Shown: positions 19,074 to 27,406 of the stretch, piece after piece | Layout of the letters: each line of letters opens with the position of its first letter | Position numbering within the stretch: the stretch's first letter is position 1 | Assembly (NCBI RefSeq): GCF_001042635.1 | Contig: NZ_AP012331.1 | Coordinates: 744,001-808,000, forward strand | DNA: 64,000 nucleotides | Reading direction: 5' to 3' | From: Bifidobacterium scardovii JCM 12489 = DSM 13734 | GTDB lineage: Bacteria > Actinomycetota > Actinomycetes > Actinomycetales > Bifidobacteriaceae | Program-made: the position numbers and the translations under genes | Notes under the pieces: model-generated | What the model was told of the DNA's origin: nothing | Seen by the model: the letters and a program-made list of their open reading frames with translations, nothing else | Databases searched by the model: none

Positions 19074-19200
19074 TTTCGGGCGGCGCCCCGCCGGCGCGTC
19101 CGGCTAGTCCCGCAACATCGCGCAATATTCCACGAAATCTCAGCTTGATACCATGGGCATTGTCATTCGGATGCCGTCGTGAGAAAGGATCGGTGCCATC

Positions 19201-19287
19201 ATGGCCATCGCAGCATGCCTCGCTTTCATCCTGTCCGGTTTCGGCATCGTCATGCGTGCACGCCTGCGCCGCGACGGCCGGCTCTGA
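19201..19287 (+). CDS. Possible 28-residue membrane peptide
   Basis: An ATG with GAAAGGATC about 9 nt upstream opens a short frame. It encodes one hydrophobic segment (AIAACLAFILSGFGIV) followed by a basic tail (MRARLRRDGRL). It sits alone between the xylA terminator and the GH120 promoter. Composition fits a small membrane protein, but the length makes chance occurrence quite possible. The remainder of 19074-19351 shows nothing else. Confidence 0.3.
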   Translation: MAIAACLAFILSGFGIVMRARLRRDGRL

Positions 19288-19351
19288 TTTCCCGCATGCG
19301 CCGTGCACGGGGCATGCGCGCTGCTGCCGCCTTGCGTCGTTTGCATGCAAT

Positions 19352-19370
19352 ATAGTTAAATCGATCAATG
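19352..19370. promoter_or_regulatory. Degenerate xyl operator before the GH120 gene
   Basis: ATAGTTAAAT at 19352 matches nine of the first ten positions of the xylB operator. The right half AATG is poor. It is 34 bp upstream of the GH120 start codon. Whether it is functional is uncertain. Confidence 0.35.
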
Positions 19371-19403
19371 AATGTGATCGTCCACATGCGAAGGAGCAAT
19401 GCG

Positions 19404-21422
19404 ATGACGCAATACCATGTTTCGGCGAGCGCGGTCGGTGCCGGCGCCGGCACCGAATCCGATCCCTTCCGCACCATCGGGCAGGCGGCGGCGATAGCCC
19501 GCGCCGGCGACGAGGTGATCGTGCACGCGGGCACGTACCGCGAGTCGGTCGACCCCCGTTACGGCGGCGAAAGCGCGACGGACCGCATCGTCTATCGGGC
19601 GGCGGAGGGGGAACCCCGCCCCGTCGTCAAGGGATCGGAGCGGATCGGGTCGTGGAAGCCGCAGGGCGGCGGCGTGTGGAGCGTGACGCTTCCCGACGCG
19701 TTCTTCGGCGGCTACAACCCGTACCGGCAAACCGTGTTCGGCGACTGGACCGTGTACCCCGACCCGAAGGTCGAGGTGCGCCATCTTGGCGACGTGTACC
19801 TCAACGGCAAGTCGTTCTATGAGGTCTCCTCGCTGGGCAAGGTGCGCGACCCCGAGCGGTGGGGCACCGGGCGCGACGCGGCCACCGGCACCGTGGTGCC
19901 GCTCATCGACCCGGACGCTACGGTGAATGTCTGGTACTGCGAGGCCGATGCCGAACGCACGACCATCTGGGCGAATTTCCACGATGCCGACCCGAACGCG
20001 GAACTCGTCGAGATCAACGTGCGCGAGACGTGCTTCTATCCGAGCCGGCCGTTCGTCAACTACATCACGGTCCGCGGCTTCGAGATGGCGCAGGCGGCCT
20101 GCCCGTACACGCCGCCGACCGCCGATCAGGTCGGCCTGATCGGCCCGCATTGGTCGCGCGGATGGGTGATCGAGGACAACGTCATCCACGACGCCAAATG
20201 CTCGGCGATCAGTCTCGGCAAGGAGATCTCCACCGGCGACAACGACTCGACGCGCACGCACCGCAAATCCGGCTACCAGTACCAGAAGGAGGCCGTGTAC
20301 AAGGCCCTGCGCGTCGGCTGGAAGCGGGGCGTCGTCGGCGGCCACACCGTGCGCGGCAACGTGATCCGCGATTGCGGCCAGAACGGCGTGGTCGGCCACA
20401 TGGGCTGCGCGTTCAGCACCGTGGAGCGCAATCACATCTACCGCATCGGCACCAAGCGCGAGTTCTTCGGCTGGGAGGTCGCCGCCATCAAGATGCACGC
20501 CGCGGTCGACACGGTGGTGCGCGCCAACCGCGTGCATGACTCGGTGCTCGGCATGTGGCTCGACTGGCAGGCGCAGGGCACCTTCGTGGACGCCAACGTG
20601 TTCTACCGCAACACGCGCGATGTGATGACCGAGGTCACGCACGGACCGATCACCTTCGCGAACAACGTCTTCGCCTCGGCGTTCAGCTTCGACGACTTCG
20701 CGCAGGGCGCGGCCTTCGTCAACAACCTGTTCGCCGGGCGCGTGCGCCACACCCAGGTGCTCGATCGTTCCACGCCGTATCACTTCCCCCACGCCACCGA
20801 CGTGGCCGGCGAGGCGTTCGTCTACGGCGGCGACGACCGGTATTTCAACAACGTCTTCATGGCGGTCGGCGCCGAGCGCCCGTCGCTCGCGGGCGAGGCC
20901 GACGACGCGCCGGCCGCGAGGGAGCGGTACCTGGCCGACTGCGGCACCGCCCGCTTCTCCGACAATCCGCGTTCCCTGGCCGACTACGAACGCGCGGTCG
21001 ACGAGGCCGGGCTCGGCGACGAGGAGCTGTACCGTGAGATGCCCCAGCCCGTGTATCTGGCCGATAACACCTACCTCGGCGGCGCCGTCCCGGCGACGGG
21101 GGAGCCCGGTGCCACGGTGAGCGGCGAGCCCGGTACGCTGAACCTGCGGGAGGCCGACGACGGGCTGTGGCTCTCCCTCGCCCTGCCCGAGGCGGCATCC
21201 GGGGCCACGGGGCCGGTGGTCTCCACCGAGGACCTTGGGCAGCCGCGCATCGTGGAGGAGTACTTCGAGCACGCCGACGGATCGCCCATCGTCGTGGACC
21301 GCGACATCACCGGTGCGCCGCGTGCGCCGCGGTCCGCCCGAGGCCCCCTCGCGGCGCTCGGCGGCGGCGAACGGCTCGTCTGGCGCGCCCCGGATGCGCC
21401 CTGCGATCGGGAGGGGCGGTGA
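19404..21422 (+). CDS. xylC: GH120 beta-xylosidase
   Basis: 672 residues from ATG 19404 (GAAGGAG 7 nt before). The sequence follows the GH120 pattern throughout: YHVSASAVGAG, KGSERIGSWKP, FGDWTVYPD, HLGDVYLNGKSFYEV, GLIGPHWSRGW, NVIHDAKCSAISLGKE, DRSTPYHFPHATDVAG. GH120 is a right-handed beta-helix family characterised in Thermoanaerobacterium and bifidobacteria. The catalytic pair corresponds to Asp387 (MWLDWQAQG) and Glu410 (VMTEVTHGP), 23 apart as in the known enzyme. There is no signal peptide, so it acts on imported xylo-oligosaccharides. It is followed without a gap by the Gfo/Idh gene. Confidence 0.93.
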   Translation: MTQYHVSASAVGAGAGTESDPFRTIGQAAAIARAGDEVIVHAGTYRESVDPRYGGESATDRIVYRAAEGEPRPVVKGSERIGSWKPQGGGVWSVTLPDAFFGGYNPYRQTVFGDWTVYPDPKVEVRHLGDVYLNGKSFYEVSSLGKVRDPERWGTGRDAATGTVVPLIDPDATVNVWYCEADAERTTIWANFHDADPNAELVEINVRETCFYPSRPFVNYITVRGFEMAQAACPYTPPTADQVGLIGPHWSRGWVIEDNVIHDAKCSAISLGKEISTGDNDSTRTHRKSGYQYQKEAVYKALRVGWKRGVVGGHTVRGNVIRDCGQNGVVGHMGCAFSTVERNHIYRIGTKREFFGWEVAAIKMHAAVDTVVRANRVHDSVLGMWLDWQAQGTFVDANVFYRNTRDVMTEVTHGPITFANNVFASAFSFDDFAQGAAFVNNLFAGRVRHTQVLDRSTPYHFPHATDVAGEAFVYGGDDRYFNNVFMAVGAERPSLAGEADDAPAARERYLADCGTARFSDNPRSLADYERAVDEAGLGDEELYREMPQPVYLADNTYLGGAVPATGEPGATVSGEPGTLNLREADDGLWLSLALPEAASGATGPVVSTEDLGQPRIVEEYFEHADGSPIVVDRDITGAPRAPRSARGPLAALGGGERLVWRAPDAPCDREGR

Positions 21423-21427
21423 ACGCG

Positions 21428-22504
21428 ATGGCGCCCTACTCGATGGTGGTCTTCGGGGACGGCTGGCGTGCGCGCTTCTTCTGCCGCATGGCGGCCGCGA
21501 TCCCCGATGCCCTGGAGGTGCGGGCGGTGATCGGCCATCACCGAGACCGCCTGGAATCGATCGAACGGGAGTACGGCGTGCGTGCGTCGACGGATGCGGC
21601 GCTGCTGCGCCGGTGCGATCCTGATTTCGTGGCGCTCGCGGTGTCGTGGCCGGCGATGCCGGGGATGATCGAGACGATGGCCGGCGAGGGGTGCCATGTG
21701 CTGTGCGAGACCCCGCCGGCTCCCGATCTTGAAGGGCTGCGCGGGCTGTGGTCGCGTGTGGCCGACCGGGCCGAACTGGTGCAGGTCGGGGAGCAGTACC
21801 ATCGCATGCCCGGCCATGCGGCGCGGCTGGCGGTGATCCGGTCGGGGGCGATCGGCACGCCGAACTCGGCCGAGATCGCGTCGACGCACATGTACCACGC
21901 GGTCGCGCTGATCCGGGCGTATCTGGGCGTCGGCGCCATCCGGGCCACGGTGAACGCGCGCGAGTTCACCGCCCCGATGATGAACCCCCGCCAGGTCGAA
22001 GGCTGGGACGACCCGGCCCGGCTGAGCGACCTGAAGACGACCATCGCCACCATCGATTTCGGCGAGGGGCGGTATGGGCTGTACAACTTCGTGGACAACC
22101 AGTGGTGGAACCCGCTGCTGAGCCGGCGCGCGGCCGTCCGCGGCACCCTCGGGGAGATCGTCGACGACCGGGTGATGCGGTGGAAGGACGGCGCGCCGAT
22201 CCCGTCGCGTATCGAATACCGACGGCTGGGCGTCGACATGAACCTGGAGGGCAACGGGATCGCGACCGCCAGCTTCGACGGGAACATCGTGTACCGCAAC
22301 GCGTACATGGAGTCGCGCCTGTCCGAGGACGACCTCGCCGTCGCCGATCATCTGGTGGCCATGGGCCGGTACGCGCGCGGCGAGGGGCCAGCGGTCTATC
22401 CGCTCGCCGAGGGCATCCACGATCATGCGATCGCCCTGGCCATGGACGAGTCGGCTCGCCTCGGCCGCGACGTGGCCGTCGAAGGCGAGGCCTGGATGGC
22501 ATGA
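21428..22504 (+). CDS. Gfo/Idh/MocA-family protein lacking the conserved lysine
   Basis: 358 residues from ATG 21428. A GTG at 21419 overlapping the GH120 stop (GTGA) is an alternative, and GAGGGG lies at 21411. The N-terminal Rossmann domain begins MVVFGDGWRARFF, an altered GxGxxG loop, and continues VIGHHRDRLESIEREYG and PDFVALAVSWPAM. The usual E-K-P motif reads CETPPAP, so the general Lys is a Thr. The C-terminal half has a SLxxTIATIDF/GxYNFVDNQWW sheet. Coupling to GH120 suggests a role with xylo-oligosaccharide derivatives, but activity as a dehydrogenase is doubtful. Confidence 0.8.
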   Translation: MAPYSMVVFGDGWRARFFCRMAAAIPDALEVRAVIGHHRDRLESIEREYGVRASTDAALLRRCDPDFVALAVSWPAMPGMIETMAGEGCHVLCETPPAPDLEGLRGLWSRVADRAELVQVGEQYHRMPGHAARLAVIRSGAIGTPNSAEIASTHMYHAVALIRAYLGVGAIRATVNAREFTAPMMNPRQVEGWDDPARLSDLKTTIATIDFGEGRYGLYNFVDNQWWNPLLSRRAAVRGTLGEIVDDRVMRWKDGAPIPSRIEYRRLGVDMNLEGNGIATASFDGNIVYRNAYMESRLSEDDLAVADHLVAMGRYARGEGPAVYPLAEGIHDHAIALAMDESARLGRDVAVEGEAWMA

Positions 22505-22547
22505 CCCGCCTCATTATGCACGAGACGGGCCGCCGGCATCCCATGTG

Positions 22548-22810
22548 ATTCGTTGAGTAATTCTGGCTCCCCTCTCTGAGGGGAGCTGGCCGCGAAGCGG
22601 TCTGAGGGGAGCATTGCCGAGAACGTCTGAATCAAGCCGATTCGTGTGCTCTCCCCTCAGTCGGCTACGCCGACAGCTCGTCCGCGATCAAGGATGGCCT
22701 TACGGCCGCAGTCTTATCTGCTCACTGTCGTTCGCCTTCGCCTACAAACGCCTCCGGCGTTTGCTTCACGGCTCAGCCTCATAGAGGGGAGCCAGAATTA
22801 CTCAACGAAT
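22548..22810. repeat. Composite repeat element A with perfect 28-bp terminal inverted repeats
   Basis: The termini at 22548-22575 and 22783-22810 are exact inverted copies (attcgttgagtaattctggc...). The outer right end continues as aattaacgacgcgggcc, matching other copies. A 97-bp internal module (22583-22679) is present in reverse orientation relative to element B (45554-45821), although both flanks match in the same orientation. Inner hairpins such as aaacgcctccggcgttt are also palindromic. The element fills the space between the converging Gfo/Idh and xylB genes. It encodes no protein. Confidence 0.85.
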
Positions 22811-22903
22811 TAACGACGCGGGCCACTGGGTCGTGCTGTCTGATGGCAAGGGCCCCGCTCCGGAAGGAACAGCGCCCTTGCCGTGTGATGCGGGGCGTGC
22901 CGG

Positions 22904-24490
22904 TCAGCCGCGATACCGGGCGTACTGCGCGTAGACCTCCGGCGTGGGGTCGCCGGTCAGCGTCCCCTCGATGGTCAGCGGCCATGCCGGCGGCTCGCCC
23001 TCGCCGCCGAGCACCCATGCGGCCTGGCGCGCGGCGCCGATCGCCACGTATTCGTCGGTGGCCGGCAGCTGCACGTCCATGCCGAGGATTCCCGGCGCGT
23101 AGGCGCGCACGGCCGCGGATTTTGCGCCGCCGCCGATCAGCAGGATGCGCTTGACGTCCACGCCGAGCCCCCTGACCAGTTCGAGGCAATCGCGCTGGGA
23201 GCACAGCAGCCCCTCGACGAAGGCCCGGGCGATGTTCGCGCGCGTGGTGTTCGCCAGCGTCATGCCGTGGAGCGTGGCGGTGGCGTCCGGGCGGTTCGGG
23301 GTGCGCTCGCCGTCGAAGTAGGGGGTCAGGGTGACGCCCTCGGCTCCCGGAACCGACTGCGAGGCCAGATCGGCCAGCTCGTCGTAGTCCACGCCGAGCG
23401 CCGCGCGGCCGGCGTCGGCGATGCGCGAGCCGTTGATCGTGCAGGCCAGCGGCAGCCAGTGGCCGGTGCAGTCGGCGAAGCCGGAGATCGCCCCGGTCAT
23501 GTCGTAGGTCGGGTTCTGGGCGATCGCGGCCGCGACGCCGGACGTGCCCAGCGAGATCGAGACGTCGCCGACCTCCAGCCCGAGCCCCAGCGACGCCATC
23601 GCATTGTCGCCGCCGCCGGGGGCGATGATGCAGCCGCCGGGCACGTCCTTGCCGGCGATCGACGGATCGGCCTTGACCGGAGCCGCGTCGCGCGGGCCGA
23701 GCACGGTCGGGAGGACCAGCGCGTTGGCATGGTCGAAGGCCTGTGCCGGGACGTCGATGTTGCCGGCCGCATCGATGGACCCCTCGGCGCCGTAGGCCGG
23801 CGCCAGGGCGAGCGCGATCAGGTCTCGGCGGTAGACGTTCGCGGCGGAATCGTAATAGCTGGTGCCCGAGGCGTCGGAGCGGTCGGTGAACAGGGTGTCG
23901 AGCCGGGCGCTGCCGTCGCCGACCGGGCCGAATCCGGCGATGCGCCAGCTGAGCCAGTCGTGCGGCAGGCAGACGGCCGCCGCGCGCCGCGCGTTGTCGG
24001 GTTCCGCTTGAGCGGTCCAGGCGAGCTTGGTGAGCGTATAGGAGGCGACGGGGGAGGACCCGGTGGCGCGCACCCAGCGCTGCTTGCCGCGCAGTTCGGC
24101 GGCGGCCGGGTCGTCCCCGTCCGCGATGCCGTCGGCGATCTCGTCCGCGCGGGCCGGTGCGGCGCCAAGCTGCGCGATCAGCGACGCGGCCTGTGGGGCG
24201 GAGCGGGTATCGTTCCACAGCAGCGCGTCGCGCACCACGCGCCCCTGCCGGTCGAGCAGCACCATGCCGTGCTGCTGGCCGCCGACCGCCAGCGCGGCGA
24301 CGTCGTCGAGGCCGCCGGCCTGGGCAGCGGCCTCCTGAAAGGCGCTCCACCACGCGTTCGGATCGACGCTGGTGCCGTCCGGGTGCCGGGCCTGACCGAA
24401 ACGGACCAGCTCCCCGGTGGCGGCGTCGGTCACGCGCACCTTGCAGGACTGGGTCGAGGTATCGACGCCGGCTACGAGAATTCGGGCCAT
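22904..24490 (-). CDS. xylB: Xylulokinase
   Basis: 528 residues of the FGGY sugar-kinase family. It begins ILVAGVDTSTQSCKV with the ATP-binding DTSTQS. It has GGQQHGMVLLD and LLWNDTRS (sugar-binding region), PGGGDNAMASLG.G, SLGTSGV, PYFDGERTPNRP and LLIGGGAKS. It phosphorylates D-xylulose to xylulose 5-phosphate, the entry to the bifid shunt. AAGGAGG lies 4 nt before ATG 24490; an upstream start is unlikely. It is convergent to the GH120 operon and controlled by its own operator. Confidence 0.95.
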   Translation of the reverse strand: MARILVAGVDTSTQSCKVRVTDAATGELVRFGQARHPDGTSVDPNAWWSAFQEAAAQAGGLDDVAALAVGGQQHGMVLLDRQGRVVRDALLWNDTRSAPQAASLIAQLGAAPARADEIADGIADGDDPAAAELRGKQRWVRATGSSPVASYTLTKLAWTAQAEPDNARRAAAVCLPHDWLSWRIAGFGPVGDGSARLDTLFTDRSDASGTSYYDSAANVYRRDLIALALAPAYGAEGSIDAAGNIDVPAQAFDHANALVLPTVLGPRDAAPVKADPSIAGKDVPGGCIIAPGGGDNAMASLGLGLEVGDVSISLGTSGVAAAIAQNPTYDMTGAISGFADCTGHWLPLACTINGSRIADAGRAALGVDYDELADLASQSVPGAEGVTLTPYFDGERTPNRPDATATLHGMTLANTTRANIARAFVEGLLCSQRDCLELVRGLGVDVKRILLIGGGAKSAAVRAYAPGILGMDVQLPATDEYVAIGAARQAAWVLGGEGEPPAWPLTIEGTLTGDPTPEVYAQYARYRG

Positions 24491-24805
24491 GGTGCCTCCT
24501 TGCAAACGGCCTCGGGCGAAGGGCCCGAGGAACATAGTTAGATGAATGAACTATAACTTCAGTGTAACACCTGCCCTGTCGTTTTCCGCGGTCATGTCAC
24601 GGTCATGTCGTTTCCGCCCTGCGGCCGTGCCGCGCGCGGGACGGAAACGGCGGCGATTGCGCCCGGGCCGGGCCGATGCTAACGTGACGTGCGGCGTTCC
24701 CGCCCGAGCCGCACAGGTCAAGGAGCGCTCATGGCGGGTCGCGGCGCCGCTTGCGCCGGCTGCCATGCCCATGCCGTGTGCGGCGGTAGCAGGCAGGAGC
24801 ATGCC
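24491..24805. other. Divergent intergenic region between xylB and the S component
   Basis: It holds the xylB operator (24534-24554) and a hairpin ctcgggc-gaagg-gcccgag (24511-24529) in the xylB leader. On the other side lies the unmarked promoter of the YkoE-type gene. I looked for a TPP riboswitch (CTGAGA ... ACCTGA) and saw none. Confidence 0.5.
24534..24554. promoter_or_regulatory. xylB operator (ATAGTT-N9-AACTAT)
   Basis: A 6-bp perfect inverted repeat with 9-bp spacer AGATGAATG, 44 bp upstream of the xylB start codon. It shares AGTTAGAT.A..GAACTAT with the xylA repeats at 17384-17427. It is the most symmetrical copy of the motif in the window. Confidence 0.6.
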
Positions 24806-25498
24806 ATGTCCGATGCGGCCAAGCATCCGATCGATCAGTCAGTCAATCCATCAACGTCCGATTCGCCGTCCAGCCCGGCGGCCGGCGGCCAAGCCGGTTC
24901 CCGGTTGCGCTGGAAGCCGCAGGACATCGCCGTCGGGGCGGCGCTGGGCGCGGCGTGCGGCGTGCTGTTCTGGGGCCTCAACTTCGGGTATGCGCCGCTC
25001 TCCGCGTTGCTCGGCGCGATCCTGCCGGGCCTGATGAGCATGTTCCACGCCATGTGGTATTTCTCCGGCACGCTCGCGCTGCTGATCCTGCGCAAGCCGG
25101 GCGCGGCCGTCTACGTCAACCTGGTCGGCTCGCTCATCGAGTCGACCATCGGCAGCCAATTCTCCATCGCGCTCATCCTCATCTCCACCCTGCTGCAGGG
25201 GCTCGCCGCCGAAATACCCTTCGCGGTGACGCGGTACCGCGTGTTCAACCTGCCGACGGCCATCGTCTCGGGCGCGCTGACGGCGCTGGTCTACGGCTGC
25301 TATCTCATGCTGTTCTACTATCAGGGCGTGTCGTTCCTCAGCCCGCGCGGCATCGTGCACATGATCGCCGAGCTCGTCGGCGGCGTCGTCTTCAGCGGCG
25401 TCATGAGCTGGTGGCTCTATATCGCGCTCGCCAAGACCGGCGTGCTGGAACGGCTCGCGTCCGGGCGCGCGCTGTCGCAGCGCCAGCGCGAGGCGTGA
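24806..25498 (+). CDS. ECF transporter S component, YkoE type
   Basis: 230 residues from ATG 24806 (CAGGAG upstream). A ~35-residue polar N-terminus precedes five to six hydrophobic segments beginning WKPQDIAVGAALGAACGVLFWGLNFGY. The YkoE family binds thiamin precursors (hydroxymethylpyrimidine/thiazole) and works with shared energy-coupling ATPases and a T protein. None of these partner genes is nearby, so it probably uses ECF modules encoded elsewhere. Assignment is by pattern; another vitamin is possible. Confidence 0.75.
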   Translation: MSDAAKHPIDQSVNPSTSDSPSSPAAGGQAGSRLRWKPQDIAVGAALGAACGVLFWGLNFGYAPLSALLGAILPGLMSMFHAMWYFSGTLALLILRKPGAAVYVNLVGSLIESTIGSQFSIALILISTLLQGLAAEIPFAVTRYRVFNLPTAIVSGALTALVYGCYLMLFYYQGVSFLSPRGIVHMIAELVGGVVFSGVMSWWLYIALAKTGVLERLASGRALSQRQREA

Positions 25499-25606
25499 CG
25501 GCGCGGGTACGGCGCCCGACACCCCGGCGCCGGTGCGCCGGCCTGGCCGGTCAGGCGGTTTGCTACACTGGTCAGGTTGGTTTCCCGCAAGCTGGGCGTC
25601 CAGCGT

Positions 25607-25680
25607 GGGGCTGTAGCTCAGTCGGTTAGAGCATCGGACTCATAATCCGCCGGTCCAGGGTTCAAGCCCCTGCGGCCCCA
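25607..25680 (+). tRNA. tRNA with CAT anticodon (probably Met)
   Basis: The acceptor stem is GGGGCTG / CGGCCCC with discriminator A. The D-arm is GCTCAGTCGGTTAGAGC, and the anticodon CAT lies at 25641-25643 in loop CTCATAA. The T-arm is CAGGGTTCAAGCCCCTG. No CCA is encoded. The first anticodon-stem pair is T-C. CAT could also be elongator Met or Ile with a lysidine-modified anticodon; the initiator form is unlikely because G-C pairs in the stem are interrupted. Confidence 0.9.
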
Positions 25681-25807
25681 CTTTCCGCATGCGCGCCGGG
25701 CGCGGCGCATGCCGTCCTCACCCCGGCGTACAATCCCATAGGTTCCGGTTCACGCCCGCCATAGGGGCTGGCGACCCGGGTCCCCCGAATTCCATAGGAG
25801 ACATACC

Positions 25808-26020
25808 ATGAAGCAGGGTATCCACCCCGATTATCATGCCGTGCAGGTCACCTGCTCGTGCGGCAACACCTTCGTCACCCGTTCCACCGCCAAGGAAGAC
25901 CACATGACGGTCGACGTGTGCTCGAAGTGCCACCCCTTCTACACCGGCAAGCAGAAGATTCTCGACACCGGCGGCCGCGTGGCTCGCTTCGAGAAGCGCT
26001 ACGGCAAGAAGGCCAAGTAG
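25808..26020 (+). CDS. rpmE: 50S ribosomal protein L31
   Basis: 70 residues starting [10 protein letters not shown]. The zinc-binding cysteines Cys16, Cys18, Cys38 and Cys41 make this the C+ type L31. The tail is basic ([11 protein letters not shown]). The ATG is preceded by AGGAGA. It is followed by a strong terminator, so prfA has its own promoter or depends on read-through. The location before prfA is conserved in actinobacteria. Confidence 0.97.
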   Translation: MKQGIHPDYHAVQVTCSCGNTFVTRSTAKEDHMTVDVCSKCHPFYTGKQKILDTGGRVARFEKRYGKKAK

Positions 26021-26028
26021 CTTCCACG

Positions 26029-26087
26029 ACGCCAGTCCATGCGATGCGGCGCGCTTCGGCGCACCGTGTCGCGGACTGGCGTTTTTG
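26029..26087 (+). terminator. Terminator of rpmE
   Basis: The perfect 10-bp outer stem acgccagtcc / ggactggcgt encloses a second GC-rich hairpin and is followed by TTTTT. Confidence 0.85.
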
Positions 26088-26190
26088 TATATGCGGCACT
26101 CCGGCCTGCGCGGCCGGCCGCGCCCAGCAACAGGCGCCGCCCCTTCCGGGCGGGCGCCACCGGACACAAGGATCGGACATAAGGATCGAC

Positions 26191-27279
26191 ATGGCAGAAG
26201 AACAGTTCCCCGCGGCCGAAACCGCGCTCAAGGAGTATCGCGATCTCGAAATGCAGATGGCCGATCCCGACGTGGTGTCCAATCCGGACAAGATCCGCAA
26301 GCTCGGACGGCGCCATGCCGAACTCGGCGCCATCGTCTCCGCATACACCGCATACCTGCGGGTCCGCGACGATCTGGAGGCCGCGCGCGAGATGGCCGGC
26401 GAGGACGCCGACTTCGCCGAGGAGGCCAAGCGCCTCGAAAACGAGCTGCCCCAGGCCGAGGACAAGCTGCGCAACGCGCTGATCCCGCGCGACCCCGACG
26501 ACGCCCGCGACACGATCATGGAGATCAAGGCCGGCACCGGCGGCGAGGAGGCCGCGCTGTTCGCCGGCGACCTGCTGCGCATGTACACGCGCTACGCCGA
26601 GAAGCGCGGCTGGACGGTCGCCGTGCAGTCCGAGAACACAACCGAGCTGGGCGGCGTCAAGGACGTGCAGATCGCGATCCGCGCCAAGGGCACCCCTGCG
26701 CCCGAGGACGGCGTATGGGCCAGCCTGAAATACGAGGGCGGCGTGCACCGCGTGCAGCGCATCCCCGTCACCGAATCGCAGGGGCGCATCCAGACCTCGG
26801 CGGCCGGCGTGATCGTGTTCCCTGAAGCTGATGAGGACGACGACGAGATCGAGATCGATCCGAAGGACCTGAAGATCGACATCTTCATGAGCTCCGGCCC
26901 CGGCGGCCAGTCCGTGAACACCACGTATTCCGCGGTGCGCATGACCCACATCCCCACCGGCATCGTCGTGAGCATGCAGGACGAGAAGTCGCAGATCCAG
27001 AACCGCGCGGCCGCGCTGCGCGTGCTCAAGTCCCGTCTGCTGGCCATGAAGCACGAGCAGGAGGCCGCCGAGGCCGCCGACATGCGCCACTCGCAGGTGC
27101 GTTCGCTCGACCGCTCCGAGCGCATCCGCACGTACAACTTCCCGGAGAACCGCATCGTCGACCATCGCACGAACTACAAGGCGTACAACCTGGACGCGGT
27201 GCTCAACGGTGATCTGCAGGCCGTGATCGACTCCGACATCCAGGCCGACGAGGCCGAACGCCTCGCCAACCAGAAGTGA
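26191..27279 (+). CDS. prfA: Peptide chain release factor 1
   Basis: 362 residues from ATG 26191. The GGQ motif is at residues 238-240 ([19 protein letters not shown]). The N-terminal helical domain and the class-1 RF core are complete, ending [25 protein letters not shown]. It reads UAA and UAG and releases the nascent peptide. PrmC, encoded next, methylates the GGQ glutamine. A weak AAGGATC precedes the start. The distance to rpmE and its terminator suggests separate transcription. Confidence 0.96.
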   Translation: MAEEQFPAAETALKEYRDLEMQMADPDVVSNPDKIRKLGRRHAELGAIVSAYTAYLRVRDDLEAAREMAGEDADFAEEAKRLENELPQAEDKLRNALIPRDPDDARDTIMEIKAGTGGEEAALFAGDLLRMYTRYAEKRGWTVAVQSENTTELGGVKDVQIAIRAKGTPAPEDGVWASLKYEGGVHRVQRIPVTESQGRIQTSAAGVIVFPEADEDDDEIEIDPKDLKIDIFMSSGPGGQSVNTTYSAVRMTHIPTGIVVSMQDEKSQIQNRAAALRVLKSRLLAMKHEQEAAEAADMRHSQVRSLDRSERIRTYNFPENRIVDHRTNYKAYNLDAVLNGDLQAVIDSDIQADEAERLANQK

Positions 27280-27297
27280 TTTTGTCGGGCGACTTCC

Positions 27298-27403
27298 CTC
27301 AGTCAGCTCCGCTGACAGCTCCCCTCAGAGAGGGGAGCCAGAGCTATTCCAATGGCTCCCCTCTCTGAGGGGAGCTGGCTCGCGAAGCGAGACTGAGGGG
27401 AGC
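27298..27403. repeat. Paired hairpin repeat between prfA and prmC
   Basis: It has two back-to-back stems ggctcccctctctgagggga and cagctcccctcagagagggg, each with an arm carrying a variable palindrome (cagtcagctccgctgacag and ggctcgcgaagcgagac). Its last bases GAGGGGAG lie 5 nt before the prmC start, so the repeat supplies the ribosome-binding site of prmC. Same family as 22548-22810. Confidence 0.75.
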
Positions 27404-27406
27404 CTA

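Noticed and set aside
24555..24805. TPP riboswitch before the YkoE-type gene
   Set aside because: The conserved CTGAGA and ACCTGA-type segments are not present.
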